Positions 34,094 through 42,334 are shown, counted from the stretch's first letter. The stretch: DNA of 64,000 nucleotides from Anaerolineaceae bacterium (GCA_002699125.1 PABI01000002.1:1-64000); one strand, 5' to 3'. Notes: generated by a model from the sequence alone, not told the origin. Numbers and translations are program-made.

Positions 34094-34840
34094 CTACGTT
34101 AGCTGGCTAAGGTGTTGTGCTGCGGCCGTATCGGTGAGCCAGGTGAGCGTGCCGTTGACCGGCTGAATGCGCTGGGCCGGCAGCGTCTCTGGCTGATGGG
34201 GGCCGTACAGTACGTTTTGCAGCGTTTCAGCCTTGCTGTGGCCGGTGACGAGGAAGATGACGTGCCGGGCGCAGTTGATCACTTGGGGCGTGAGGCTGAG
34301 GCGCTGGGCGGGACGGCCGTCGTAATCTGCCGTCACGCCAATCACCCACTCAGATTCTTGCACCGGTGAACCGGGAAAAAGCGAAGCGGTGTGTCCATCG
34401 CTGCCCATCCCCAGCAGAATGAGATCCAGCACAGGCGGCTCATTTTCGTTCGCAAATGGCCGGAGCTGCTCGATGTAGTCGGCCACGGCCGTTTCCATCT
34501 CCCACTCTCCCCGGGCGCGATGGATGTTTTCTGAAGGAACGGGCACTTTGTTGAGCAGCAGTCTGGCCACCTGGCCATAATTGCTGCCCGGATCGTCTGG
34601 CGGCACCAGCCGCTCATCGCCCCAAAAGAGATGGGTTTGTTGCCAGGGCATCTCGTCGCAATACGGCCGTTCTGCCAAAAGTTTATACACCTCGGTTGGT
34701 GTGCCACCCCCGCAAAGTGCCAGGCTGAAACGGCCGTGTTGGGCCACAGCTTCTTGTGCCAGGTTCGTGAGTAATTTGGCCGCGGCCTGGTTGAAGGCTG
34801 CACCATCCTCATAAATGTGCAGCGTAAATGGCTTACGCAT
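34094..34840 (-). CDS. pgl: 6-phosphogluconolactonase
   Basis: The 248-residue protein matches the DevB/Pgl family: SLALCGGGTPTEVYKLL, then HLFWGDERLVPPDDPGSNYG, and the active-site stretch LDLILLGMGSDGHTASLFPGSP. It hydrolyses 6-phosphogluconolactone in the oxidative pentose phosphate pathway. The start overlaps the end of the glucokinase gene by eight bases, so glucose phosphorylation and the lactonase step are translationally coupled. Glucose-6-phosphate dehydrogenase (zwf) is not in the window. Confidence 0.94.
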   Translation of the reverse strand: MRKPFTLHIYEDGAAFNQAAAKLLTNLAQEAVAQHGRFSLALCGGGTPTEVYKLLAERPYCDEMPWQQTHLFWGDERLVPPDDPGSNYGQVARLLLNKVPVPSENIHRARGEWEMETAVADYIEQLRPFANENEPPVLDLILLGMGSDGHTASLFPGSPVQESEWVIGVTADYDGRPAQRLSLTPQVINCARHVIFLVTGHSKAETLQNVLYGPHQPETLPAQRIQPVNGTLTWLTDTAAAQHLSQLT

Positions 34841-35825
34841 GCAGCAAATCCAGTCCGCCCCAGGCGGCTCCCAGCAGTGCCGTTTGCGGATTACAGATCA
34901 CCTGCAGCGGCATGTTTAGCAGCAGTTTGGTGAAACGGCCCTTGTCGGCAAAGTTGGAAATAAAGCGATCGGTTTGCAGCAAATTAAGCATGCGGGGTGG
35001 AATACCGCCGCCCAGAAAAACGCCGCCGGTGGCCAATACCTTCAGGGCCATGTTGCTGGCTTCCCCCGCCAAAATATCGACAAACATTTGCACGGTGGCG
35101 GTGCAAATTTCGGCTGTTTTGGCCAGGCCGGCTTCCACAATGATCGGGGTGGGATCGGGGGCCTGTTCTATTTCCTCACGCAGCCAGTCGGGTTCCGGGT
35201 AACGGCCGTCTTGCCGCCAGAACGCATACAAGTTGGGAATGCCGCTGCCGGAACAGACGCGTTCAAAGCTGACGTGATTATATTTTTCCTCCAAAAAGGC
35301 CAGCAGCGCGCATTCGTCCCGGGTGGTGGGGGAGAAGGAAGCGTGGCCGCCTTCGGAAGGATGGGCCTGGTAGCGCTGCCCATCCCAGATGAGGAACGCT
35401 TCACCCAGGCCGGTGCCGGGGGCAATGACGGCAATGGCTCCACCCAGTTCTGCCCGCCCTTCGTTGATGGTGGCCAGATCGTTGGCTTGCAGATGGGGCA
35501 CGGCGGTAGCAATGGATTCCAGATCGTTCAGAAGAATCACTTTTTGGATGTGGTGGGTTTGGGCAATAGCGGTCGAATCGATCAACCAGGGTAAATTGGT
35601 GATTTGGGAACGGCCGTTTACCACCGGTCCGGCCACACCAAAGCTGGCCGCTTCGATAACGACGTCTTTGTCTTGTAAAAATTGAGCAATGACGGCTTCC
35701 AGTGAAGAAAATTGGTTGCTGGGAAAGGTTTGTAAGTGCAGCGGATGCAATGGGGCATCGGAAACTGCGGTGGAAAAGAGGGCCAATACTGTTTTGGTAC
35801 CGCCAATATCACCAGCTAACAACAT
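34833..35825 (-). CDS. glk: Glucokinase
   Basis: The 330-residue protein is a glucokinase of the Glk (PF02685) type rather than ROK. The phosphate-1 motif LLAGDIGGTKTVLALF is at the N-terminus, ASFGVAGPVVNG near residue 60, the sugar-binding ITNLPWLID and LLNDLESIATAVP near 100, and GTGLGEAFLIWDG near 140. The adenosine motif VLATGGVFLGGGIPPRM occurs near 270. No ROK zinc-binding cysteine motif is present. It phosphorylates glucose with ATP to feed glycolysis and, with the overlapping pgl, the pentose phosphate pathway. Confidence 0.93.
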   Translation of the reverse strand: MLLAGDIGGTKTVLALFSTAVSDAPLHPLHLQTFPSNQFSSLEAVIAQFLQDKDVVIEAASFGVAGPVVNGRSQITNLPWLIDSTAIAQTHHIQKVILLNDLESIATAVPHLQANDLATINEGRAELGGAIAVIAPGTGLGEAFLIWDGQRYQAHPSEGGHASFSPTTRDECALLAFLEEKYNHVSFERVCSGSGIPNLYAFWRQDGRYPEPDWLREEIEQAPDPTPIIVEAGLAKTAEICTATVQMFVDILAGEASNMALKVLATGGVFLGGGIPPRMLNLLQTDRFISNFADKGRFTKLLLNMPLQVICNPQTALLGAAWGGLDLLHA

Positions 35826-35834
35826 CGTTCCCCC

Positions 35835-36119
35835 CTATGATTCAACTTTTACGCCGTGCCAAAACGCCACGTGATCTTTAATATTGCTGGCCGCTGCCTT
35901 GGGATCAGGATAATACCAGGCGGCGTTTTCATTTTTTTGGCCGTTTACTTCTATGGTGTAGTAGCTGGCTGTTCCTTTCCAGGGGCAGAGGGTTTGGTGA
36001 CTGCTTTCCTTAAAATATTCGCGGTTGATTGTGTGTGGCGGGAAGTAGTGATTGCCTTCAACCATTTCGGTTTGATCGCTTTCGGCGAGGATAACACCAT
36101 TCCAGGTTGCTTTTGCCAT
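35835..36119 (-). CDS. DUF427-domain protein
   Basis: The 94-residue protein is a single DUF427 domain: ATWNGVILAESDQTEMVEGNHYFP, then SSHQTLCPWKGTASYYTIEVNG and AWYYPDPKAAASNIKDHVAFW. The CPWKG and AWYYP motifs are the family signature. Function is unknown; a small beta-tent fold is expected. It lies 9 bases upstream of the glucokinase start on the same strand, so glk-pgl may be co-expressed with it. Confidence 0.92.
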   Translation of the reverse strand: MAKATWNGVILAESDQTEMVEGNHYFPPHTINREYFKESSHQTLCPWKGTASYYTIEVNGQKNENAAWYYPDPKAAASNIKDHVAFWHGVKVES

Positions 36120-36210
36120 TTTATGCTCCTTATCGGTTTGGTAAAGGGATAACGTATTGGGGATGGTGGCCTGGGTTTGGGTTTGTAAACAAGCAATGGT
36201 GGCTGTTTGC

Positions 36211-36543
36211 TTATTCAGATTCGGCCGTTTTTAAAACGTGCAGTAAAACTTCATATTCGTCACGACAGTCTGGACACATATCGAGATGATTTTTTACCAG
36301 AGGCATTAGCTGCCTGGCTTCTTCATCGTCCGCCACCAGCTCAACATATTCATCCAGCAGAGCAAATACTTCGTCGCAGCAGTAGGCATTTTCTGTTGTG
36401 ATTTCCAGACGATGCATCAACTCAACCATCATATCTTGAGTGAGTGTGGTTTGCGTCGCTTCCAAGGCCATCCCTCGGCTGGATTCCTGCGCAGCCGGCT
36501 TTGAGCGGCTAAATAGGTTTTTGATCTGGTTCCAAATAGTCAT
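36211..36543 (-). CDS. Putative zinc-binding anti-sigma-like protein
   Basis: The 110-residue protein has the C-terminal motif HLDMCPDCRDEYEVLL, an HxxxCxxC zinc site as in zinc-binding anti-sigma (ZAS/RsrA-type) domains, preceded by helices containing YCCDEVFALLDEYVE. The first 35 residues are basic and low complexity. There is no transmembrane helix, so it would be a soluble factor. It follows the sigma-factor gene on the same strand at a distance of 103 bases, the usual order for a sigma/anti-sigma pair. Redox sensing through the cysteines is possible, by inference. Confidence 0.68.
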   Translation of the reverse strand: MTIWNQIKNLFSRSKPAAQESSRGMALEATQTTLTQDMMVELMHRLEITTENAYCCDEVFALLDEYVELVADDEEARQLMPLVKNHLDMCPDCRDEYEVLLHVLKTAESE

Positions 36544-36646
36544 AATTCAGTACAAATGTGCCTCAAGCAGATGATTCCTTATTTCCATCGTGATTCGCTT
36601 CTTTGATGGTTTAATTCTTGTAGTTCTTACCTCAACGACGATTTGA

Positions 36647-37282
36647 TTAATCAAACACTTGCAGGATGTCGGTAGGTGTGTAGCCATCCTGGGCCATAGT
36701 TTTTTTAAGCTTTACTCGGGCGTCGTGCAGCAGTTTGTAAACGGCATTGGGCTTCATATCTAGTTTTTCAGCTATTTGATTGGTTGATCTGCCGCGAATA
36801 ACTGAATCAACCAGAGCGGTGCGCTGCCGATCAGTTAGATCATTTTCAATTAATTTTTGCACGTATTTAAGCAGCTCGGCACGCGCGGTTCTGTTTTCCG
36901 GTGTGGGGGCTTCATCAGCCACAAAGCTGGGGGTGTAGTCGCCGCTGTCTGTCTCGGTCAGGCTGTTGAGGGAGCTGTCTTGCCAACGTTTGCGCCGCAG
37001 CTCGGTAAGCGCCACGGAGATAGCGATCTTGTGGGCCCAGGTGGTAAATTTGCTGCGTCCGGCAAAGGTGTCGAGTTTTTCCAGTACTTTTAATACCGCT
37101 TCCTGGGAAAAATCTTCTGCCTGGGTGCCAAATTCAGGAGCGGGGGTTTTTACCTGGGCCAGTAAACCGCGCCTGAGTCCATTGGTTAATAGCTGGCTTA
37201 AATCAGCAACGGCCGTTTCGTATTGGGGATGTTCTGGCCGAAGCTCAGCCAGCCATTGTTCATTTGTTCTTTTGGTAGTCAC
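36647..37282 (-). CDS. RNA polymerase sigma-70-family (ECF-type) factor
   Basis: The 211-residue factor has region 2, AEDFSQEAVLKVLEKLDTFAGRSKFTTWAHKIAISVALTELRRKRW (about 55-100), and region 4, LTDRQRTALVDSVIRGRSTNQIAEKLDMKPNAVYKLLHDARVKLKK (about 150-198). The N-terminal 50 residues are helical and not diagnostic. Its partner anti-sigma candidate lies downstream on the same strand. The genes it controls are not identified. The divergent glutaredoxin gene starts 110 bases away, which hints at a thiol or oxidative stress link. Confidence 0.92.
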   Translation of the reverse strand: MTTKRTNEQWLAELRPEHPQYETAVADLSQLLTNGLRRGLLAQVKTPAPEFGTQAEDFSQEAVLKVLEKLDTFAGRSKFTTWAHKIAISVALTELRRKRWQDSSLNSLTETDSGDYTPSFVADEAPTPENRTARAELLKYVQKLIENDLTDRQRTALVDSVIRGRSTNQIAEKLDMKPNAVYKLLHDARVKLKKTMAQDGYTPTDILQVFD

Positions 37283-37392
37283 GCTGCATATTATACAGAA
37301 ATTTTGGGTATGTGGCTGGTAGCTAAACCGATTCCGGCTATTATATTGCTGCTTATGTTACCAACATTCAATGGCGTTCTGGAGAGACAAAG

Positions 37393-37659
37393 ATGACCGA
37401 CAAAGAAAACAATGACGCGCCAATCATCATGTACACGACAAGCTGGTGCTCCGACTGTTACCGGGCTAAATATTTGCTGGATGAATACGGAATTTCTTAT
37501 GTCAATATTGATGTTGAGGAAAACCCCGAGGCTTTGGCGTTTGTGTTGGGGGTGAATAATGGCAAACGAATCGTGCCAACGATTGTTTTTCCCGACAAGA
37601 CAATTTTAGTGGAACCTTCAAATGCGCTTTTGGCCGAGAAAGCGGGCATCGAGCTATAA
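37393..37659 (+). CDS. Glutaredoxin-like protein
   Basis: The 88-residue protein has a thioredoxin fold with the active-site motif MYTTSWCSDCYRAKYLLDEYG and the cis-Pro region IVPTIVFPDKTILVEPS. The CSDC active site is like that of mycoredoxin/NrdH-type glutaredoxins in organisms that may not use glutathione. It should reduce disulphides or mixed disulphides in the cytoplasm. The ATG at 37393 has GGAGAGACAAAG upstream. It is divergent from the sigma gene and 216 bases upstream of the small peptide gene. Confidence 0.92.
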   Translation: MTDKENNDAPIIMYTTSWCSDCYRAKYLLDEYGISYVNIDVEENPEALAFVLGVNNGKRIVPTIVFPDKTILVEPSNALLAEKAGIEL

Positions 37660-37742
37660 AATACCTGCAAAACAGCTGCAATTGTGGTGCAAATTGAATG
37701 TTTTTGTAAAGAAAGGACAGTGTATTTGTAAGCCAGTTCCTT

Positions 37743-37748
37743 TATAAT
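37743..37748 (+). promoter_or_regulatory. Consensus -10 box upstream of the small peptide gene
   Basis: TATAAT in TCCTTTATAATACGG is a perfect -10 hexamer. The -35 position (about 37720-37726, TGTATT) is poor, so an activator may be needed. It implies a leader of about 120 bases before the peptide start at 37876. Confidence 0.4.
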
Positions 37749-37875
37749 ACGGAGCATTATTCAGGCTTTTACTATCGTGTGCCGGAGAAATTGTTTAACA
37801 AGGCGTAGGCACCTGGAGTTACCGACCGACTCGCAGATGATGGTATAGCTCAGTAGTGTGCAGGAGATATGACCG

Positions 37876-38043
37876 ATGATGAAAGAGTCTATGTCGATCC
37901 AAAAGTTCAACGAGTTGTTAAAAGCTGGTAAGTCTGAAGATTCCTTGCTGGCCACCTTGCTCCAATTGACGAAAGTATCCAACCACAAAGATTTATCCGA
38001 ACTTCGTAAGACAGAGGTTTGGGGCTGGTATTGGGACTGGTAG
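37876..38043 (+). CDS. ComX-like peptide precursor (Trp-rich C-terminus)
   Basis: This 55-codon ORF is too short for the ORF track. It begins ATG ATG at 37876 behind CAGGAGAT (9-base spacing) and ends at TAG 38043. The N-terminal 45 residues are a charged, helical leader (IQKFNELLKAGKSEDSLLATLL), and the last residues are TEVWGWYWDW, with four tryptophans in seven positions. Length, leader style and Trp-bearing end match ComX pheromone precursors, which are cleaved to a C-terminal peptide prenylated on Trp by ComQ. A polyprenyl-synthetase-like gene of ComQ type follows on the same strand. A prenylated RiPP or signal peptide is the best reading. Which Trp is modified cannot be told. Confidence 0.72.
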   Translation: MMKESMSIQKFNELLKAGKSEDSLLATLLQLTKVSNHKDLSELRKTEVWGWYWDW

Positions 38044-38055
38044 TTAATTGTTGTT

Positions 38056-38136
38056 GGGGGGGGGGACGGTTACGGCCGTAATCCCTTCCTTTTTCCCTTC
38101 TTTTCCTGGTTGTGTGCAGAGGTCGGCTGCACACAA
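38056..38136 (+). promoter_or_regulatory. Poly-G tract and hairpin between peptide and prenyltransferase genes
   Basis: A run of ten G (38056-38065) is followed by a perfect 10-base stem TTGTGTGCAG/CTGCACACAA (38110-38119/38127-38136) with a 7-base loop. No T-run follows, so the stem may be an attenuator or a transcript-stabilising end that keeps peptide mRNA in excess of enzyme mRNA. The remaining gap to 38255 shows no gene. Confidence 0.5.
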
Positions 38137-38255
38137 TCGAGCACAACTTTCTCAACATGGTTTTAGACAAATTGAATAGCAGGCCAACAAGCCTTTCATT
38201 GATCCTAATGGTTGTGTTTACCACAATGTCCTTATAGTCCAAAAGGTAGCGCCGC

Positions 38256-39227
38256 ATGATTGATGATACTCAAATTGGAACATACTTTTTGCAGCAGCCA
38301 GAGGTTGCTGCCTGGCCTGAGTTAATTGAGGTGTGGCACCATTATGCGCAGAACGCGCATTCCTGGCGGCTGCCGGAACTGGCCTGCCAGGCGGTCGGGG
38401 GGGCGATAGAGCGTGTTGTGCCAATGGTAACGGCCGTTGGCTGCTGCCATATCAGTATTGTACTGGTAGATGATATCCTGGATGACGATCCCAAAGGATT
38501 GTACCAACGGTTGGGGGCCGGCGAGGCGGCAAATTTTGGGCTGGCGTTTCAATCCATTGCTTACCGCATTGTGCAGCAGGTGGCTGAAGAGATGGGGTGG
38601 GATACGGTCGTAAAGCAGCAAATGCTGGCTGAACTTATCCATCTCAACCTTAAAACCGCCTATGGGCAACATTTGGATGTGCAGCAGATTCTCACCGAAG
38701 AACATTATTGGGCGACGGTTGCGGCCAAAAGCACGCCATATTACGGCGCGGGCTTCTATTTGGGTGCGATGGCCGCCGGAGCTGACGAGGCCACTGCCGC
38801 TCAATTGCGCCAGTTTGGCAGCCTGATTGGCAAAATCATTCAGATCAGCGACGATCTGGCGGATGTATACCAGACGCCAGTGTCACCTGATTGGCAGCGC
38901 GGCACAGGGAATCTGGCTATTGTGTATGCCCGTCTGGCGGCACATTCAGATAAAGACAGGTTTGAAGAGCTGCTGCCGCAGATTGATAAATTGGCCGCAC
39001 TGGAAGAGGCGCAGCAAATATTGTTGCAGTGTGGCGCTGTTAGTTACTGCATCTATCATTTGTTGCAGACGGCTAGAGAAGCTCGAAGCATACTAAACGA
39101 GATTGCCCTGGAGCAGCCGCTGCTCCTCCAACAATTTTTAGCCGAGCGCATTGCGCATTTGTTTGAGCTAATGGAAGCCAGCAACATGCCGCTGCCAGCG
39201 GAACTGGCAGCCGAGCTGCTGGACTAG
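38256..39227 (+). CDS. Polyprenyl-synthetase-family protein, ComQ-like
   Basis: The 323-residue protein has the isoprenyl diphosphate synthase fold with the first Asp-rich motif DDILDDD (residues 72-78), the GQ motif YGQHLDVQ near 137, and the second Asp-rich motif SDDLADVY (about 198-205). It lacks the long conserved basic motifs (GGKRxR) near the N-terminus of ordinary chain-elongating synthases; that region here reads WHHYAQNAHSWRLPELACQ. ComQ, which prenylates ComX on Trp, is a divergent member with the same two Asp motifs. The upstream 55-residue Trp-rich peptide supports that role. An ordinary prenyl synthase with a chance neighbour is the alternative. Confidence 0.78.
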   Translation: MIDDTQIGTYFLQQPEVAAWPELIEVWHHYAQNAHSWRLPELACQAVGGAIERVVPMVTAVGCCHISIVLVDDILDDDPKGLYQRLGAGEAANFGLAFQSIAYRIVQQVAEEMGWDTVVKQQMLAELIHLNLKTAYGQHLDVQQILTEEHYWATVAAKSTPYYGAGFYLGAMAAGADEATAAQLRQFGSLIGKIIQISDDLADVYQTPVSPDWQRGTGNLAIVYARLAAHSDKDRFEELLPQIDKLAALEEAQQILLQCGAVSYCIYHLLQTAREARSILNEIALEQPLLLQQFLAERIAHLFELMEASNMPLPAELAAELLD

Positions 39228-39252
39228 AATTTCGGGATTGCGGGATGCAAAC

Positions 39253-39975
39253 TTACATTGGTGAGTCGGAAGTAGCAGTAAAGCGGTAGCCCGTGCCGCG
39301 TTCGGCCACAATGTAGGTCGGTTCGTTGGGATTCACTTCAATTTTGCGCCGCAGCCGGTGCACATGCACATGCAGCCGATCTTCCTGGGCTTCTTCCATG
39401 GGCCAGATGCGGTTGAGCAAAAAGTCGGTGGTAACAATACGACCCGCATTGCGGACCAAAATGTAAAGCAGTTTTGTTTCTGTGGGGGTCAGCGACACGG
39501 AGTCACCATCTACCAACGCCTCGCGATTAGGAAAGTTGACCATGAGCCGTTCATCAATGCGGGTGGTGGATTCAAGCGTGTAGCTGTAATCGCCCATGCG
39601 GCGCAAAACGCGGCCTACACGGGCCTTTAGCTCTTCCGGGTTAAACGGCTTAACGATGTAATCTTCGGCGTACTGCTCCAGCCCTTCAATAATGGTTTCT
39701 TCTGTGTTTACGGCCGTAAGCATAATAATCGGCATGTCGCTAAATTCCCGGACAGCGTGACAAAACTCAAAGCCGCTCATAATGGGCATATGCAGGTCCA
39801 CAATGGCCAGGTGGGGCATACCATACCGATTGATAAGCTTAAGCGCATCCTGTCCGGAAGCGGCCGTCATTACCTCGTAGCCTGCCTGTTCCAGCGTATG
39901 CTGCACAATGCGTAAGGTAAAGGCATTATCGTCAACGGCAATAATTTTTTGCGATTCAATTGGGGAGTCTAACAT
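39253..39975 (-). CDS. OmpR/PhoB-family response regulator
   Basis: The 240-residue protein has a receiver domain (about 10-125) with acidic pair VDDNA, phospho-Asp in AIVDLHMPIMSGFEF, Thr in IMLTAVN and Lys in YIVKPFNPEEL. A winged-helix output domain (about 150-235) follows: SLTPTETKLLYILVRNAGRIV, DRLHVHVHRLRRKIE and GTGYRFTA. There is no kinase gene beside it, so it is an orphan regulator. It converges on the ComQ-like gene with 25 bases between stops. ComA of the Bacillus comQXPA system is a NarL-type regulator, so homology with that circuit is not implied. Confidence 0.92.
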   Translation of the reverse strand: MLDSPIESQKIIAVDDNAFTLRIVQHTLEQAGYEVMTAASGQDALKLINRYGMPHLAIVDLHMPIMSGFEFCHAVREFSDMPIIMLTAVNTEETIIEGLEQYAEDYIVKPFNPEELKARVGRVLRRMGDYSYTLESTTRIDERLMVNFPNREALVDGDSVSLTPTETKLLYILVRNAGRIVTTDFLLNRIWPMEEAQEDRLHVHVHRLRRKIEVNPNEPTYIVAERGTGYRFTATSDSPM

Positions 39976-40617
39976 AGGTTATTTCTTTCTTAATTGGTCA
40001 GATTTCTTTTCTTACTCTTTGTCAGAATTGCAGGAAGTATAACTGAAGACGGCCGTAAGATAAAGGCAAAAAAGGCGTGAATAGTACTACTTTCAGGCTG
40101 TGCTGTGGCGAATCGTTGCCCCAAGCCTCATTTCTGTTAGAATTTTATACCATTGCAATTGTTTGCAAATGTTAGGTGCAGCAGGCACCCGTTTGGCGAC
40201 GGAAAATCAAAGAATTATTCTCATACTTTTCGCCTGAAAAAGAACCCGTTTCCAGAGTTGAGACACTGCTGTGGAATATGTTCCAAAATTGATAGCTAAC
40301 TTTGCCCTTGTTATCTGCATGTGTTATAACAGAGTTGGTAAATGGGATATATTTCACAAATAAATTGTGAACATTAAAACGTAACTTCGACAGGAACCCA
40401 CAGATGGTGTCAAATGTCTCACTGATGCTGCTCTGTTGGGTTTTTATTATCGGCTGTAAGTGAATCCATTTACTGTAATCGGCGAAAAGCTTTTACAGAA
40501 AAGGAAGAGTGTTTGGGCCGATTACTTGAGTAAAAGCGGGCGAATCAAGCTGTCTTATTTTCAAAACTTTCCCGCTTTTACAACATTCCCATCTTATCGA
40601 GTGGAGGAAGGACACCT
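39976..40617. other. 642-base intergenic region upstream of nuoA
   Basis: I see no convincing gene here. The 61-codon minus-strand ORF at 40172-40357 has no family features. The last 140 bases hold a TAATCGG element (40474-40580) and the nuoA ribosome-binding site GAGGAAGGA. The region probably carries the promoters of the divergent response regulator and the nuo operon, but I cannot place hexamers with confidence. Confidence 0.5.
40474..40580 (+). repeat. TAATCGG element upstream of nuoA
   Basis: It begins TGTAATCGGCGAAAAGC, continues GGCCGATTACTTGAGTAAAAGCGGG.GAATCA and ends CCCGCTTTTA, giving two stacked hairpins (GTAATCGG/CCGATTAC and TAAAAGCGGG/CCCGCTTTTA). The copy before nuoJ at 42335-42443 shares both hairpins and the linker TTGAG. 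It could be a leader structure or dispersed repeat. Confidence 0.6.
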
Positions 40618-40974
40618 GTGCAAAGTGAGTGGCAATTTATCGTCTTGTTTGTGCTGCTGGCTCCCATTTTCCCGGCCGCACCAATCATCATAAACCGACT
40701 TCTTGGCCCACAAAAACCAAACCCGATTAAGCAGCAAACCTATGAGTGTGGTGTAGAAACTGTAGGGGATGCCTGGGTCCAGTTTAAGGTTCAATATTAC
40801 ATTTACGCCCTTGTGTTTGTCATTTTTGATATTGAAGCAGTCTTTCTTTTTCCCGTTGCTGCCGCCTACGATAGCTTAGGCTTGTTCGCTGTGGGGGCTG
40901 CCATCTTGTTCATCATCCTCCTGGCAGATGGCTTGGCCTATGCCTGGGGACGTGGCGTTTTGGAATGGGTTTAA
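40618..40974 (+). CDS. nuoA: NADH-quinone oxidoreductase subunit A
   Basis: The 118-residue membrane subunit has three helices and the NuoA signature YECGVETVGDAWVQFKVQYYIYALVFVIFDIEAVFLFP, including the Cys and acidic residues near the quinone-site loop. The start is GTG 40618, with GAGGAAGGA upstream. In most bacteria nuoB, C and D follow; here nuoH comes next, 12 bases on, so the peripheral-arm genes are elsewhere or absent. The product sits in the cytoplasmic membrane at the junction of the two arms of complex I. Confidence 0.94.
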   Translation: MQSEWQFIVLFVLLAPIFPAAPIIINRLLGPQKPNPIKQQTYECGVETVGDAWVQFKVQYYIYALVFVIFDIEAVFLFPVAAAYDSLGLFAVGAAILFIILLADGLAYAWGRGVLEWV

Positions 40975-40986
40975 GGGGAATAAACA

Positions 40987-42297
40987 ATGAGTTTTGACCT
41001 TCTTGAGTTTTTATCAAGTATTTTTGATTTTACCGCCGGAGAATATTTGACCAGCGTGTGGGGAGATGCGCCCTGGGTAAGCGTTGTGCTGGATATTATT
41101 GGCATACTCCTTGTGGCCACAGTTCCCTTGCTGGCTGTTTTTGTGGTTGGCTGGGTAGAGCGCAAAGTTTTGGCCCGGATGCAGGATCGCATTGGTCCCA
41201 ACCGGGTAGGCGGCAAATATGGCCTGCTGCAAATGGTTGCCGATGTGGTCAAAATGATGACCAAAGAGATGATTGTTCCCGCCGGGGCCGATAAAATTGC
41301 TTACTTCCTGGCTCCCGCTTTGGCTGTTATCACTTCAGCGCTTTTGTTTGCCGTTTTACCGTTTGCTCCCGGTGTCATTGGGGTTGATCTAAACGTTGGC
41401 TTATTTTATGTTCTGGCTATTAGCTCTGTTTCGGTTGTGGCTATCTTGCTGGCCGGTTGGGGGTCAAACAATAAGTATGCGCTGTTAGGGGCATTTCGGG
41501 CCGTGGCTCAGTTAGTTAGTTATGAAGTGCCCATGATTCTCTCTTTGTTAGTGCCCATCATTTTGGCGCGCTCTCTTTCTACAGTTGATCTGGTTGAAGC
41601 CCAGACAATTCCCTTCATTGTTTTTGCACCAATTTCGGCCCTCATCTTTTTTGTCTCCTCTTTGGCAGAAACGGGTCGCTCTCCCTTTGATTTATTAGAA
41701 GCTGAATCTGAAATTGTAGCCGGTTTTCATACCGAATATACCGGTATGGTTTTTGGCTTGTTTATGGCTGGTGAATACATGGCCATCATGTTCATGTGTG
41801 GCCTGTTCTCCACAGCGTTTCTGGGCGGTTACCAGTTCTTCGGACTGGAAGATTTGGTTTTGGCCAATGGCTTTGCCATTGGGCGCGGGCTTGGTTTGCT
41901 CTTCTTATTACTAAAATCTTCTGTGATATTCTTCCTCTTCATGTGGATTCGGGGTACGCTGCCGCGTTTCCGCATTGACCAATTGTTGAACTTCAACTGG
42001 AAGTTCATGGTGCCATTGACATTGGTCCTGCTGCTGTCTGTTGCTTTGCTGGATCGTTTGATTGTGGATTATCTGCCTGGCGTTGGGGAAGCAGGACGCG
42101 CTGGTATTCATTTTGCCAGCAATATTGTTATTGGCTTTGCCGGGCTAGAAGTGATGCGCCGTGCCGCAAGGCGGCAGCGCCAGCAGCACAATGGACGCAG
42201 CCCTATTTTGGCAATTACCGAAAATGAGGGGGCTGCGGTTGCGGCAGCCGAGGCTGAACCGGTACATGACCATCATGATCCGGTTCCGGCTCATTGA
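40987..42297 (+). CDS. nuoH: NADH-quinone oxidoreductase subunit H
   Basis: The 436-residue subunit has about eight or nine helices and NuoH signatures: ERKVLARMQDRIGPNRVGGKYGLLQMVADVVKMMTKE near residue 58 and ETGRSPFDLLEAESEIVAGFHTEYTGM near 228, which line the quinone channel. It is longer than usual at the C-terminus, with an extra tail rich in His and Glu (HDHHDPVPAH). It ends complex I's heel in the membrane. A 163-base gap with a TAATCGG element separates it from nuoJ; nuoI (the 2x4Fe-4S subunit usually here) is missing. Confidence 0.95.
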   Translation: MSFDLLEFLSSIFDFTAGEYLTSVWGDAPWVSVVLDIIGILLVATVPLLAVFVVGWVERKVLARMQDRIGPNRVGGKYGLLQMVADVVKMMTKEMIVPAGADKIAYFLAPALAVITSALLFAVLPFAPGVIGVDLNVGLFYVLAISSVSVVAILLAGWGSNNKYALLGAFRAVAQLVSYEVPMILSLLVPIILARSLSTVDLVEAQTIPFIVFAPISALIFFVSSLAETGRSPFDLLEAESEIVAGFHTEYTGMVFGLFMAGEYMAIMFMCGLFSTAFLGGYQFFGLEDLVLANGFAIGRGLGLLFLLLKSSVIFFLFMWIRGTLPRFRIDQLLNFNWKFMVPLTLVLLLSVALLDRLIVDYLPGVGEAGRAGIHFASNIVIGFAGLEVMRRAARRQRQQHNGRSPILAITENEGAAVAAAEAEPVHDHHDPVPAH

Positions 42298-42334
42298 TAC
42301 TTAAATTTCTCGTACTGAAATCTTTTACGACTTC

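Noticed and set aside
37907-38257. 116-residue minus-strand ORF covering the peptide gene
   Set aside because: Low-complexity Arg/Thr-rich product. The plus-strand 55-codon ORF has the ribosome-binding site and a meaningful C-terminus.
39253-39975. Response regulator as ComA of a comQXPA locus
   Set aside because: It is OmpR-type and convergent, with no ComP-like kinase, so the similarity to that circuit stops at the peptide and prenyltransferase.
40172-40357. 61-codon minus-strand ORF upstream of nuoA
   Set aside because: No ribosome-binding site, family pattern or neighbour support; probably chance in AT-rich spacer.
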